Shown: positions 20,628 through 34,778, numbered from the stretch's first letter. The stretch: 64,000 nucleotides of DNA from Yamagishiella unicocca (GCA_003116995.1 BDSL01000017.1:1178001-1242000); one strand, 5' to 3'. The notes: generated by a model from the letters alone, not told the origin. A program made the numbers and translations.

Positions 20628-20808
20628 AGCATCCCATCTATCCCACCCGCACCCTTCAGTCGCTTCAGATCGCCAACCTTCTTATGCGATTTCCCCCAGT
20701 ACGTGGAACCCTTAGCGCTCTCCTTTTAATATCGTTGGGCCTGGTTCGGACGTCAATGGTTTCGGTAGCTCTCCATGTCCCTCTGCGACCTCCCTGCTCG
20801 GCCCTGCG

Positions 20809-21002
20809 CCCCCCCCTGGTCCTCCTGCACATCAGCACCCCCCTGGTCCCCCACGCACATCAGCACCCCCCTGGTCCCCCGCACAGCAGCACCCCCTGGT
20901 CCCCCGCACAGCAGCACGCCCCCTAGTCCCCCGCACAGCAGCATCCCCCTGGTCCCCCGCACAGCAGCACCCCCTGGTCCCCCGCACAGCAGCACCCCCT
21001 GG
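20809..21002. repeat. 25-bp minisatellite, u2, about 7 copies
   Basis: One perfect copy more than u1, added at the right end. Confidence 0.95.
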
Positions 21003-21038
21003 CTGACACCCCCCTCCCGAACCGAACTCACCATATGA

Positions 21039-21224
21039 CTAAGCGGCAGCACCCGCCGAGCCGCCCACCCTCGACCTAGGTACCAAAGGCTCCGGCAGCG
21101 CCCGCCCGCCGTCGCCGTCCGTAAAATGCATGGCCCATAACCGACATAACATGCAACGACGGATGACCTTGCGGATCACACTATGGGTGGTGCGGCCTGG
21201 ACCCACCACCACCGCCACCACCAC
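21039..21224 (-). pseudogene. Integrase-like fragment, u2/u3 junction copy
   Basis: Same 61-residue frame as the copy at 12126-12311, ending at the same minisatellite-side stop. Confidence 0.5.
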
Positions 21225-22042
21225 TACCCGGTGGTTGCTGCGTCGGCTTCGATGCTTGTGGCGGGTCCCGTGGGGGCAGTTATGGTTGCAGAAGTAGTCT
21301 GCGTGTAGGTGCAGGGAGGCAGTGGGGACGGCGGCGGACCCTCGGAGGCGACGACGCCGCGGCCGCTGCTTCCGGTCGCCTGCGTCCGGCGCGCGATGGG
21401 AGGTTCGGGTGAGGTGGGGCGAGTTGAGGTCAGGGTGAGGTGGGGCGAGCGGAGGACAGGGTGAGGTGGGGCGCTGTCATTTGTAGCGTTGTTCTGTGGG
21501 TAGCTGTGCGGTGCCACAAACACACCACACGGCCAAATTTGTCCCGGAACCCCCGGAAGCCAGGCCTGCGCATGGGCAACTCTTTTCCGGGACCCCCGGA
21601 GCGACCCCCACAAGCTTTAGGGGATTCTTGCCACACTCACGAAACGCTTAGGTCCCGTCCGTCTTGCCAAACGCCGCATACCACGCGCTGAGCCCCACAT
21701 CAAGCGCTGCCGCACCGCCATCGCCGCGTTGCGGGTGCTCCTCGAGCAGCCAGTAGGCAAGCTGCACTCGAATGCGTCTTCCCCCCAATGTCCCACGGCG
21801 CGCACCGCCAGCACAGCGACAGCTGCCCGCTCCGTCCTCACCTTTCCCGCCCTGCCCTCACCGCCCTTCCAGCTCTCGGAGGCTGCTCCTGCTCGCCGCC
21901 CTCACCCAGCACCAGCACCAGCGCGCACCCTCGCCCGGGGATGTCCTCCTGCCGGCACCTCTCGCTGCCGGCGACTTCGCCGGCAGAGGCCTGGTCCTGG
22001 AGGTTCGCGTGCCGGCTCCAGGGAGGGCGATCCCGGCCCGGG

Positions 22043-22320
22043 CAGGCCCGTGTACAAGTGGCCGGCACCGCCTCACGCAGCGCCCCCTGGCCCTGCTCCT
22101 TGTCGTACCTGCAGCGGCGGCAGGAGTGGGCACCGGCGCAAAGAAGGCCAACTCATACCCCGCCGCCGTCCTGCCGGGGTGGGACCAGCCCCACACAGCA
22201 CTCCTGCCCCGCAACCCCGCCAAGCGCCGTGCACACCACATAGCCTGACCTATGGGTTCATTCATACAGGTTCATTCGCACCTCGGGAAACAGGCAGCTG
22301 GCGTGCAGCTTGCCGAAGTC
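22043..22320 (-). pseudogene. dapL: LL-diaminopimelate aminotransferase fragment, u3
   Basis: Same two remaining exon pieces and the same deletion and frameshift as in u2 (13130-13407). Confidence 0.65.
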
Positions 22321-25300
22321 CCAGCTTCGGAAACAGGCAGCTCGGCGCCTGGGGAAAGGGAGAGACAGCACGTCGTTTGCAGCGCGGAGTTAGTGGGCGG
22401 TGGCCACCGTCAACGAGGTTTCCAAGCTTGAAACACACGCCCGGAGCACAACGTGCAATCCCGTGTGGAATCACGATGACGTCCAGCGTAGCAAGTGCTC
22501 TTCTCAGCAGCGGCCCGCGTCCTCCTACCCACATCTTCGAGTGCCGCCTAGGCACCCTGTTCCCTTAGCCGGTCTTCCCATGCTAAGCTTGTCCCTGCTT
22601 CCTCACATCAGCCCCCACCCTCCCTTTTTGCGCGCCGGACCACGGATTTCCTCTCGACATCCCCCCACATCCTATTGTATTCCGCTCGTGGAGGCACCGT
22701 TTGACCGAACGCAGACGCCAGCAACCACGAGTGGGGCCTTGATTACCTTTGGGACCAGCAGAACCTCATCGCTGGCGTTGGTTGGCATCAACATCGCGCT
22801 GAGAGCCAGGTTCTTGCTGAATTTGCTGGTATTCGGTTGCCTTTCCCGCCATCCTACCGTCCATCGGCAGCAGACCGGCAACCTATTGCTGTAGCCTCCA
22901 GCATACCATTTAGTGGTGCTGTCCTTCCCAAATCTTGCTCCAAGATGCAGGCAGCGACATATAACAGCTGGATACCGGTATGCGATAAGTTTGTGTTCCT
23001 GCGGTGCCTGCTTCTTCTACAAGCCGAGTTAGGGCAGGCGGGCGTCACATTTTACAATTCATTTGGTTGTGATACTCGAGCTTCAGCCTTAACTAGGGCT
23101 ATCCCTGTGTCGCTATCTGCAGTACGGATAAGCTTCCGGCGCCATGCGGCTCCTCTTCGCAGACTGACAATATTAAGCTCTACGATTACTTGATTAGACC
23201 ATTAATTCCTCCAATCCCTGACTCGCATCAGGCATCCTGCTGCTGGCGTTGTCCACTAAGTCCATGGCCCACGGCCCTAACGAACAGGCTAACATGACGT
23301 CATGATGAGCTTTCGTGGTTGAGGTCGATTCTAGACAGTTGAATAGGCCGAACAGCAGTGTGGGGCCACAGGCAACACTTGCGGGACAGCAGGCGGTGCG
23401 CGAACGGCTCCTGGACAGCGGCTGGATGCTCCTTTGCTGTCAGTGCAACCTACGTTGTTTTTCCGCTGCGAATGCGGAGATAGATGCAGTCGACTCTGCT
23501 GCCAGGGCATCCTGTGTGCCATTCACTTGCTTCTACGGCTGCTCCCGCACTCCTCGTTCCGCCCCACCCCGCTGTCTACCTGCTTCAGCGACTCCAATAG
23601 GTCATCCTTCTTGCAGTAGTCGGCGCTGGCGGCTGCCGCCGTCATGAGACGCCTGGGCGCGCCCTGTGGGTCTCATGCGGCCAGTGGTGGGGTGGCACCT
23701 GACACTGGCGGAACACGCAGGGGCCAGCGGCGGTGACGGGCGCTCACGGTAGGGAAGGGCGGGGGAATCGTATGCGTACCGTGTTCGTGATCGCCGTTTA
23801 GTAGGGTGTGTTGGGCATTGCGGGCCGCGCTACTACTGGTGGAGTAATGGCGCTGGAAGGGAACGCAGCCAGGGTAGGAGGGCATAGGGGAGGACAGTGG
23901 GGAATAACGGGTTTAGGTGGGGAGTGGACAAACCGAGCGGGGGGGGGGCCGGATCAGAAGGTAAAACCGCCGTGCCCCGAACTTATTCGTTCCTGCTCTG
24001 GCTACGTCTGCAGGAGTCTCGCATGCGCCTCGAGGACTTGTAGGTGGGGTGGGGAGGTAAATCTGGCAAGCATTTGGAGCTTTCGTGAACACAGGGAATG
24101 CCGGCACCCTCTTGGCATGCATCCCCCACCCACCCGGTCCACCACCTCCGGTAGCTGCCGGTCGTCCGACCTCCCCCTGCGGGCGAAGCGCTTGAGGTGC
24201 GGCTGGGTCGGGGGCCGGGCGGCGGTGACTGCAGCGGAGGCGATTGATAATCCTTAGTGTGCATCGTGCCATCGGCCAGATTGCTCATTGCTCGATCCGT
24301 GGGCAACTAGCAGCAAGGCGGAGTGCCGACACTGTATCCGTCCAGTTCACCTAGGGTCGACATGCCCATCTCGCTTGCACATGTTCCCACAGTGGCACAG
24401 CCCCGCCTTACAGTTCGCACCAACCATTCCCGTGTAGCAGAAGTGGGAATGCCCGCTACCGGCGTCCTCACGGACCTCAGTCCCCGACCAATGTTGCCAT
24501 CCGAATGGCGGTGGTAAACACCGGCACCTTGTTGAGGAATCTGGGTCCCCTCGCACCTATTTCCACCTGGCGCTTGCCCAGTCCAACCCTTGCAGCCCAC
24601 GATCCTCGCCACACCACTTGTATCGGCCACGCTGCTGCCCATGGATCGGCAACCCGCAGAACCACCTGAGCAGCCCCGCAAGCTGCAACTAGTAAGGGCA
24701 TGTGCCTGATATGCCGTCTTTCTGCAGATGGCGCTGCTTCTAATGATGGAAGAGGAGCGCAATGTATTTGGAGCAGGGCACCAGGTACGAGACGCGAATG
24801 CGCGAGCAGTCGCTGGCCGGTTGGTTGTGCCGTGCTTTCCGCAGCGTATATCCACTAATCGAAGCTATGCTTGCGTTAGCTCCACGCAGCTGTCTTGCGT
24901 AAAGCTCGGGGAGTCGTGTCGCTTCTGGCTTCGGGTAGGGCCCAGCAAGTACTGACGGCGATACGTAAAAGGCTTGCGCGCATCCTTTATCGTTATCCCA
25001 AGCGCTTCGTGTTTGTTCGTATGTCACAGCCACAGCAAAGCGCAGACACATGAACGGCTTGAGACACACGGAGCGAGCTGTTTGGAACGGTTAGAGCGCC
25101 GACGAACGGGGCTGTGGAAATTCAAGTAAATCTGAGGATGGCGTGCGGTTGTTTTGATGAAGCGGTCTGTCTCCCCTACCGAAACAGTCGCTGTTGCTGT
25201 GTAGTTACGGCATTCTGATGGCGGTACTGCGTGTAGGTCTGCTCCAGGGAGCGAGGCAACCTGAGTTAGTCTCGGGTGGGCCGGCTGGTCGCCTTGCTAT

Positions 25301-25438
25301 TTTCGTTCGCCAGGTATGCTCCGGATGTAATCGCCCAATACATCAACTTTCCGTGCGGCTGCGAGGGCTCCTGAGGAGCCCTTTTGCCCTGTTGGATCCT
25401 GACACATGTAACAATTAAAAATAAACGACGAAAATGTC

Positions 25439-25869
25439 TCACTTCTTCATGAATGCGACCACCGGCTCTCCCGGCAGCAGCTCCTGGAGGTCGTGGATGG
25501 CCGCCTTCAGTTTCTCGGTTACAAGTTACAACTTCGGCACAAGTGCGCAAACGCCGGTAGAAGCCGGGGGGCCCACGGACGGTTATAAGCCTTCTTATGA
25601 CACGTTGGTGGGCGGGTGCATCCTCGTCCCCCCGTGAACATTTGAGCGCGAGGCGCTTCATCGCCGCGTGCCTAGTGTCCCAAACGCCATAGAGAAAGTT
25701 GGCCACGGCCAGAGGCGCTTACCCCATTGTCGTGGCCCTGCAATGTTGTCGCGTCCTCGAACTTCGCTCGCAAGCTCACATGGGCCACTCCTTTAAAAAC
25801 GTGCATGTCATCCTCGACAGCGCCGCACGTGCAAAATCGGCAGATACGCTCAGCACGCCCGTCGGCCGG
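25439..25869 (-). pseudogene. Retroelement C-terminal zinc-knuckle relic, u3
   Basis: Same three pieces as the u2 copy at 16529-16959; zinc-knuckle part at 25723-25869. Confidence 0.55.
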
Positions 25870-27531
25870 TTAACCTCCAACTCCCAACAGCCCACACGAA
25901 ACAGCTCCTCATGCAGGCTCCGGGGCAGGGCAGCTTGGGTATGCGGGCATGATCCACCCAAGTCGCTTGCCAACGACCAAGGGGCTTCCCATCCAGTTGA
26001 GGTAGCGATAGGCCTAAACATCGTTGGGGCCGGTTGGACAGGCCCGTGGGTTGCGACCCACCCACCGTGCGCCAAACCGTGCACTAAATTGCTTTCAAAC
26101 TGCTACCGGCCGTTCGCTTCATGGTAGCATCGTGCGCGACTAGGTCGTCGCCGTGCAGCCATCAGGCGGCCTCGCACCCAAACCATGCAGAAACTTGAGG
26201 ACGAAGGGAACTGATTGAAGATTGGCTTTGCCGCTCTACCGGCAAGCCTCCACCCAGATAAAGCTGCTCAATCCTGATGATACCCATTAATAAGGTGCTG
26301 AGAGAGCACTCGAAACGTATCTGTCTGCTGCTATCTGTCGGGCAAATTCAAACAGTAACCTTACCTCTGGCTGTCAGGAACGGTACACCTCAAAGGGCTC
26401 TCGCCGACGAGTAAACGGGTATGAACCAAACAAAGATTTGCACTTTAATGTGCTTTATGTGTTATCCATGTTCAGCACATGCAAGCGCAGGCGCGCAGCC
26501 GAACCTTTCCTTGCGCTTCCGGTACAGGATGCACTTCCTGGCACTCGTGTCATTTTGCACCTGGTGCTGGGGAATTGATAATTGGCTGCTATACAGCAAA
26601 TTGGCCGTCAATACTAAAATTCCTGACAATTGGTCGCGCGGAAAGCCTCCACCTGGCGATAGCTTCTCTCGTTGTTCGGTCACAATTTCATATAGTGCTT
26701 AGAAGCTTTGCATACCCTGGTGCGCTCATGACGACCAGGTCCAGGCGAGTGACCTTCCAGTGCGGTGCAAGCAGTAGTGTCAGTTATCGTACTGCGGGCG
26801 GACTGCCCAGCTCCAGCTCCCTTGTAGCTGTTGCATTCTGCCGCGTCCATACTGGATTGTGAACCACATGTTTCCTGTGCATTAACAGTAATGATAGCCA
26901 GCAACCAATTTGAGGTCGACCCTTACGAAGGCGAAACGGTGCACGTCCGCCTTTAGCCATCCATCTGGCCTATTACACATCCAATGATGCCAGGATTTCC
27001 TTTCAACTGAGTCATCCACGTAACCTTGCGTCAGAGCAGTGAATGTAAGCTCTGTTCTGGCTACATTCGTTCGAAGGACAGCCACCGGTACCTCAGGATT
27101 GGGGTATGCATTTCAGCACAATGTTGCAAGAACATCTTTATGGCTGCTCCTAAAGCACATGTGCTTGCAGCTGCAATCCTGATAGTTCCAGCTGTATCCG
27201 ACGTGCCCTGATGGCGAACGTCCATGGACGGCATGTTCTGCACTCGTTTGCCGCAATCAACAGCGCAACCATCCCAGGATTCGATACCTGGGTAAGAGTG
27301 GCATTGCAGAACTATTGGGGGCCTTCTTTGAGGTTTCTCATTATGCCATCCAGCCATGCTTCGTGCCTTGGGAAATGTTCTGACTGTACAGCTCCCGTTC
27401 TCTGGACCCGCAGGTTAATCCCGTTACAGAATACCCAGGATGCCGCTGAGGAAACGGGCCGGCGCCATTCCCAAAGTCACAACCGACGACCATTACAACA
27501 ACTGGCTTCATGCACTTTGCGTACTACGGGT

Positions 27532-27897
27532 GCAAAGTCGTGTTTTCGCCCCTTGCCCCCGCTGCCACCTGACTTCCGTAGGACAACATACATGGATTAC
27601 CGTGCGGCGGCGGCGCAGCGGCACCGCGGCTGAGGCGCTGCTTGGACGGCTGTTCGACAACGGGACCGCTGCCGTGTCGCCAGCCGGTCTTGGTTTCATG
27701 CATGCCAACTGTGCGATCGCCTCACCGCATTTCGTTTCCTTGATTACTACGGGTGCCAAGTCGTGTTTTCGCCCCTTGCCCCCGCTGCCACCTGCCTTCC
27801 GTAGGACAACATACATGGATTACCGTGCGGCGGCGGCGCAGCGGCACCGCGGCTGAGGCGCTGCTTGGACGGCTGTTCGACAACGGACGTCACTGCA
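27532..27897. repeat. 223-bp tandem subrepeat, u3, two steps
   Basis: Same arrangement and variants as in u2. Confidence 0.9.
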
Positions 27898-29148
27898 GCC
27901 GCTGTTCAATCTCCGCACGCGCTCTTACGAAAGGGAGTGGCCGTTAGCTCTGGTCAGATTAGCTTCACTCACATGCCCTGGCTTTCAGGCTGTCTCTGCA
28001 CCATGCAAGCGTTTCACTGTATGATCCTTTGCTCCTGCAGGTCGCTGTGTTGCCAGCCTACCATGGTCCCAGTCACGGCGCAGCAGAGCGCGAGGTCCGA
28101 CTGTCGAGTTGCAGTCTCTTCTAGCCCGGCCACGTGGGGCGGCCCTGCGTGACATTACCGGGGCCTCATCACTGAACGCAGCGGGCTCACGCATTACGCT
28201 TGTGGTGTGGGGAGGACCGAGTGACCCGCCGACACCGCAGGAAGATATGCGGTATGGGACAAGTGCCGCCTGTCCCATACTGCTACATGCATTCCTTGCT
28301 GACGAGCTGGAGTGCCGGCGGGCAAATTGATATCCCTCTCCAGCCCTGTTCTCCAGCCCTGTGGCTTTCTGCGGAGGTACGCGCCTGCCAGGTATGCAGC
28401 CCAATGTCGCATTTGCCAAGTAGCCAGGAAATGTCACTATGTTGCGTAATGGTGGGTGCTCATAGGGTTTGGGGTTTGGTTGTTGCTGCAATGCAGGTCC
28501 AATCGATAGTGGCTACTCTTCCGCCCAGTGCATGATCATGGATGAATTACGACACGCAATTGTTATCTCCACGCCTAAATCTTGCGCCAGCGGGGCCGCA
28601 GTGCATCCCAGGCGGTGAGCAGCGTGGGATGGCGTGGGTAAGTCGGGCCCAACCGTCAACCAACAGTCTTGCGAACCATCAGGGCATAACCTCAGATGAT
28701 GATCACCATCACCTGCTAGTTCTTCGCAGCCTTACGCTTCCATGATGCGTCATCATTCAAGGGGTGCATTCTTGCATGATCTGGACGTCTGGACCAATGG
28801 GAAGGGAGTCGCGTCTTGATGCCAACGACAGTGACCCACGGGAACACGATCGAATAGCGTATTGGCAGCGCTCTTTATTGTTACGATCCAAACTACGAAT
28901 GGGAGGAAGGGAGTCGCGGCTTGGTGCAAACGACAGCGACCCACGGGAAAATTACGATCTAAGCGAGGCTTCCCACTCTCCCTGACCGCCCCTCCTTCCC
29001 AGGCGGGGCCCACGTCGCGTCGAGCCAGACAGCAGCCCCGGACCTCCCTTGCAGCCCTGCTGGCGCCACGCAGCCGCAGCAGCTCACCGGGTCACCAGCT
29101 CGCTTGTACTGACCCCAGGACCCGCCACCATGACTATCGCGACATCTG

Positions 29149-29517
29149 CTACTGCGATGAACCTAATAGCTGCTGCCGTTCGGCTGCCAGCCACGCCAGC
29201 ACCTCGTTCCGATCCACCCCCGGCCGCCGGCCCGCCGCCTTCACTGCCACATCCCAATCCACCGGGTAGCCCGCTTCTACCAGCCAGCGCAGCACAGGAA
29301 GCTCCAGGCCCAGTCCGTCAAGGACTGCCAGGAGAGGCCCAGCCGCCGCAAGCAGCGCAGCCAGGTCGCTGTTGCCAGCAGCGGCACTGTACGGTTGTCC
29401 TGAGAGAAGAGAAGGGATGTTGCGTTGAGGGATTACCATGACGAGATGAGACGTGGGGGGTTGCGGATAGAAACCGCCGGATGCGCTCCCCCAGAGGTTT
29501 CCTTCGGACAGCAACAC
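29149..29517 (-). pseudogene. Ankyrin-like terminal exon, u3
   Basis: Peptide identical to the u1 copy; exon part 29149-29399. Confidence 0.55.
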
Positions 29518-29519
29518 CG

Positions 29520-29537
29520 AACCCTAAAACCCTAACC
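29520..29537. repeat. Telomere-like motif, u3
   Basis: Identical to the motif at 11722-11739. Confidence 0.5.
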
Positions 29538-29718
29538 AGCATCCCATCTATCCCACCCGCACCCTTCAGTCGCTTCAGATCGCCAACCTTCTTATGCGAT
29601 TTCCCCCAGTACGTGGAACCCTTAGCGCTCTCCTTTTAATATCGTTGGGCCTGGTTCGGACGTCAATGGTTTCGGTAGCTCTCCATGTCCCTCTGCGACC
29701 TCCCTGCTCGGCCCTGCG

Positions 29719-29909
29719 CCCCCCCTGGTCCTCCTGCACATCAGCACCCCCCTGGTCCCCCACGCACATCAGCACCCCCCTGGTCCCCCGCACAGCAGCA
29801 CCCCCTGGTCCCCCGCACAGCAGCACGCCCCCTAGTCCCCCGCACAGCAGCATCCCCCTGGTCCCCCGCACAGCAGCACCCCTGGTCCCCGCACAGCAGC
29901 ACCCCCTGG
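29719..29909. repeat. 25-bp minisatellite, u3, about 7 copies
   Basis: As u2 but with three single C losses in C runs, which merge the neighbouring frames into a longer one. Confidence 0.95.
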
Positions 29910-29945
29910 CTGACACCCCCCTCCCGAACCGAACTCACCATATGA

Positions 29946-30131
29946 CTAAGCGGCAGCACCCGCCGAGCCGCCCACCCTCGACCTAGGTACCAAAGGCTCC
30001 GGCAGCGCCCGCCCGCCGTCGCCGTCCGTAAAATGCATGGCCCATAACCGACATAACATGCAACGACGGATGACCTTGCGGATCACACTATGGGTGGTGC
30101 GGCCTGGACCCACCACCACCGCCACCACCAC
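29946..30131 (-). pseudogene. Integrase-like fragment, u3/u4 junction copy
   Basis: Same frame and peptide as the copy at 12126-12311. Confidence 0.5.
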
Positions 30132-30949
30132 TACCCGGTGGTTGCTGCGTCGGCTTCGATGCTTGTGGCGGGTCCCGTGGGGGCAGTTATGGTTGCAGAA
30201 GTAGTCTGCGTGTAGGTGCAGGGAGGCAGTGGGGACGGCGGCGGACCCTCGGAGGCGACGACGCCGCGGCCGCTGCTTCCGGTCGCCTGCGTCCGGCGCG
30301 CGATGGGAGGTTCGGGTGAGGTGGGGCGAGTTGAGGTCAGGGTGAGGTGGGGCGAGCGGAGGACAGGGTGAGGTGGGGCGCTGTCATTTGTAGCGTTGTT
30401 CTGTGGGTAGCTGTGCGGTGCCACAAACACACCACACGGCCAAATTTGTCCCGGAACCCCCGGAAGCCAGGCCTGCGCATGGGCAACTCTTTTCCGGGAC
30501 CCCCGGAGCGACCCCCACAAGCTTTAGGGGATTCTTGCCACACTCACGAAACGCTTAGGTCCCGTCCGTCTTGCCAAACGCCGCATACCACGCGCTGAGC
30601 CCCACATCAAGCGCTGCCGCACCGCCATCGCCGCGTTGCGGGTGCTCCTCGAGCAGCCAGTAGGCAAGCTGCACTCGAATGCGTCTTCCCCCCAATGTCC
30701 CACGGCGCGCACCGCCAGCACAGCGACAGCTGCCCGCTCCGTCCTCACCTTTCCCGCCCTGCCCTCACCGCCCTTCCAGCTCTCGGAGGCTGCTCCTGCT
30801 CGCCGCCCTCACCCAGCACCAGCACCAGCGCGCACCCTCGCCCGGGGATGTCCTCCTGCCGGCACCTCTCGCTGCCGGCGACTTCGCCGGCAGAGGCCTG
30901 GTCCTGGAGGTTCGCGTGCCGGCTCCAGGGAGGGCGATCCCGGCCCGGG

Positions 30950-31227
30950 CAGGCCCGTGTACAAGTGGCCGGCACCGCCTCACGCAGCGCCCCCTGGCCC
31001 TGCTCCTTGTCGTACCTGCAGCGGCGGCAGGAGTGGGCACCGGCGCAAAGAAGGCCAACTCATACCCCGCCGCCGTCCTGCCGGGGTGGGACCAGCCCCA
31101 CACAGCACTCCTGCCCCGCAACCCCGCCAAGCGCCGTGCACACCACATAGCCTGACCTATGGGTTCATTCATACAGGTTCATTCGCACCTCGGGAAACAG
31201 GCAGCTGGCGTGCAGCTTGCCGAAGTC
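30950..31227 (-). pseudogene. dapL: LL-diaminopimelate aminotransferase fragment, u4
   Basis: Same content as the u2 copy at 13130-13407. Confidence 0.65.
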
Positions 31228-34200
31228 CCAGCTTCGGAAACAGGCAGCTCGGCGCCTGGGGAAAGGGAGAGACAGCACGTCGTTTGCAGCGCGGAGTTAG
31301 TGGGCGGTGGCCACCGTCAACGAGGTTTCCAAGCTTGAAACACACGCCCGGAGCACAACGTGCAATCCCGTGTGGAATCACGATGACGTCCAGCGTAGCA
31401 AGTGCTCTTCTCAGCAGCGGCCCGCGTCCTCCTACCCACATCTTCGAGTGCCGCCTAGGCACCCTGTTCCCTTAGCCGGTCTTCCCATGCTAAGCTTGTC
31501 CCTGCTTCCTCACATCAGCCCCCACCCTCCCCTTTTTGCGCGCCGGACCACGGATTTCCTCTCGACATCCCCCCACATCCTATTGTATTCCGCTCGTGGA
31601 GGCACCGTTTGACCGAACGCAGACGCCAGCAACCACGAGTGGGGCCTTGATTACCTTTGGGACCAGCAGAACCTCATCGCTGGCGTTGGTTGGCATCAAC
31701 ATCGCGCTGAGAGCCAGGTTCTTGCTGAATTTGCTGGTATTCGGTTGCCTTTCCCGCCATCCTACCGTCCATCGGCAGCAGACCGGCAACCTATTGCTGT
31801 AGCCTCCAGCATACCATTTAGTGGTGCTGTCCTTCCCAAATCTTGCTCCAAGATGCAGGCAGCGACATATAACAGCTGGATACCGGTATGCGATAAGTTT
31901 GTGTTCCTGCGGTGCCTGCTTCTTCTACAAGCCGAGTTAGGGCAGGCGGGCGTCACATTTTACAATTCATTTGGTTGTGATACTCGAGCTTCAGCCTTAA
32001 CTAGGGCTATCCCCTGTGTCGCTATCTGCAGTACGGATAAGCTTCCGGCGCCATGCGGCTCCTCTTCGCAGACTGACAATATTAAGCTCTACGATTACTT
32101 GATTAGACCATTAATTCCTCCAATCCCTGACTCGCATCAGGCATCCTGCTGCTGGCGTTGTCCACTAAGTCCATGGCCCACGGCCCTAACGAACAGGCTA
32201 ACATGACGTCATGATGAGCTTTCGTGGTTGAGGTCGATTCTAGACAGTTGAATAGGCCGAACAGCAGTGTGGGGCCACAGGCAACACTTGCGGGACAGCA
32301 GGCGGTGCGCGAACGGCTCCTGGACAGCGGCTGGATGCTCCTTTGCTGTCAGTGCAACCTACGTTGTTTTTCCGCTGCGAATGCGGAGATAGATGCAGTC
32401 GACTCTGCTGCCAGGGCATCCTGTGTGCCATTCACTTGCTTCTACGGCTGCTCCCGCACTCCTCGTTCCGCCCCACCCCGCTGTCTACCTGCTTCAGCGA
32501 CTCCAATAGGTCATCCTTCTTGCAGTAGTCGGCGCTGGCGGCTGCCGCCGTCATGAGACGCCTGGGCGCGCCCTGTGGGTCTCATGCGGCCAGTGGTGGG
32601 GTGGCACCTGACACTGGCGGAACACGCAGGGGCCAGCGGCGGTGACGGGCGCTCACGGTAGGGAAGGGCGGGGGAATCGTATGCGTACCGTGTTCGTGAT
32701 CGCCGTTTAGTAGGGTGTGTTGGGCATTGCGGGCCGCGCTACTACTGGTGGAGTAATGGCGCTGGAAGGGAACGCAGCCAGGGTAGGAGGGCATAGGGGA
32801 GGACAGTGGGGAATAACGGGTTTAGGTGGGGAGTGGACAAACCGAGCGGGGGGGGGGCCGGATCAGAAGGTAAAACCGCCGTGCCCCGAACTTATTCGTT
32901 CCTGCTCTGGCTACGTCTGCAGGAGTCTCGCATGCGCCTCGAGGACTTGTAGGTGGGGTGGGGAGGTAAATCTGGCAAGCATTTGGAGCTTTCGTGAACA
33001 CAGGGAATGCCGGCACCCTCTTGGCATGCATCCCCCACCCACCCGGTCCACCACCTCCGGTAGCTGCCGGTCGTCCGACCTCCCCCTGCGGGCGAAGCGC
33101 TTGAGGTGCGGCTGGGTCGGGGGCCGGGCGGCGGTGACTGCAGCGGAGGCGATTGATAATCCTTAGTGTGCATCGTGCCATCGGCCAGATTGCTCATTGC
33201 TCGATCCGTGGGCAACTAGCAGCAAGGCGGAGTGCCGACACTGTATCCGTCCAGTTCACCTAGGGTCGACATGCCCATCTCGCTTGCACATGTTCCCACA
33301 GTGGCACAGCCCCGCCTTACAGTTCGCACCAACCATTCCCGTGTAGCAGAAGTGGGAATGCCCGCTACCGGCGTCCTCACGGACCTCAGTCCCCGACCAA
33401 TGTTGCCATCCGAATGGCGGTGGTAAACACCGGCACCTTGTTGAGGAATCTGGGTCCCCTCGCACCTATTTCCACCTGGCGCTTGCCCAGTCCAACCCTT
33501 GCAGCCCACGATCCTCGCCACACCACTTGTATCGGCCACGCTGCTGCCCATGGATCGGCAACCCGCAGAACCACCTGAGCAGCCCCGCAAGCTGCAACTA
33601 GTAAGGGCATGTGCCTGATATGCCGTCTTTCTGCAGATGGCGCTGCTTCTAATGATGGAAGAGGAGCGCAATGTATTTGGAGCAGGGCACCAGGTACGAG
33701 ACGCGAATGCGCGAGCAGTCGCTGGCCGGTTGGTTGTGCCGTGCTTTCCGCAGCGTATATCCACTAATCGAAGCTATGCTTGCGTTAGCTCCACGCAGCT
33801 GTCTTGCGTAAAGCTCGGGGAGTCGTGTCGCTTCTGGCTTCGGGTAGGGCCCAGCAAGTACTGACGGCGATACGTAAAAGGCTTGCGCGCATCCTTTATC
33901 GTTATCCCAAGCGCTTCGTGTTTGTTCGTATGTCACAGCCACAGCAAAGCGCAGACACATGAACGGCTTGAGACACACGGAGCGAGCTGTTTGGAACGGT
34001 TAGAGCGCCGACGAACGGGGCTGTGGAAATTCAAGTAAATCTGAGGATGGCGTGCGGTTGTTTTGATGAAGCGGTCTGTCTCCCCTACCGAAACAGTCGC
34101 TGTTGCTGTGTAGTTACGGCATTCTGATGGCGGTACTGCGTGTAGGTCTGCTCCAGGGAGCGAGGCAACCTGAGTTAGTCTCGGGTGGGCCGGCTGGTCG

Positions 34201-34347
34201 CCTTGCTATTTTCGTTCGCCAGGTATGCTCCGGATGTAATCGCCCAATACATCAACTTTCCGTGCGGCTGCGAGGGCTCCTGAGGAGCCCTTTTGCCCTG
34301 TTGGATCCTGACACATGTAACAATTAAAAATAAACGACGAAAATGTC

Positions 34348-34778
34348 TCACTTCTTCATGAATGCGACCACCGGCTCTCCCGGCAGCAGCTCCTGGAGGT
34401 CGTGGATGGCCGCCTTCAGTTTCTCGGTTACAAGTTACAACTTCGGCACAAGTGCGCAAACGCCGGTAGAAGCCGGGGGGCCCACGGACGGTTATAAGCC
34501 TTCTTATGACACGTTGGTGGGCGGGTGCATCCTCGTCCCCCCGTGAACATTTGAGCGCGAGGCGCTTCATCGCCGCGTGCCTAGTGTCCCAAACGCCATA
34601 GAGAAAGTTGGCCACGGCCAGAGGCGCTTACCCCATTGTCGTGGCCCTGCAATGTTGTCGCGTCCTCGAACTTCGCTCGCAAGCTCACATGGGCCACTCC
34701 TTTAAAAACGTGCATGTCATCCTCGACAGCGCCGCACGTGCAAAATCGGCAGATACGCTCAGCACGCCCGTCGGCCGG
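34348..34778 (-). pseudogene. Retroelement C-terminal zinc-knuckle relic, u4
   Basis: Same three pieces as the u2 copy; zinc-knuckle part at 34632-34778. Confidence 0.55.

Larger units (their letters stand above)
12136..21048. repeat. Array unit u2, core unit, 8913 bp
   Basis: u2 is the reference core unit. It carries the B-type cassette, two steps of the 223-bp subrepeat and a 7-copy minisatellite at its right end. It is nearly base-for-base the same as u3. Bases about 17000-18600 and 19060-20230 contain only short frames that I cannot support as genes. Confidence 0.95.
21049..29955. repeat. Array unit u3, core unit, 8907 bp
   Basis: Same order and content as u2. Most differences I noticed are single-base losses in C or G runs (about 22624, 23104, 23940, 29719 and 29880), which change local reading frames. 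Confidence 0.95.
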
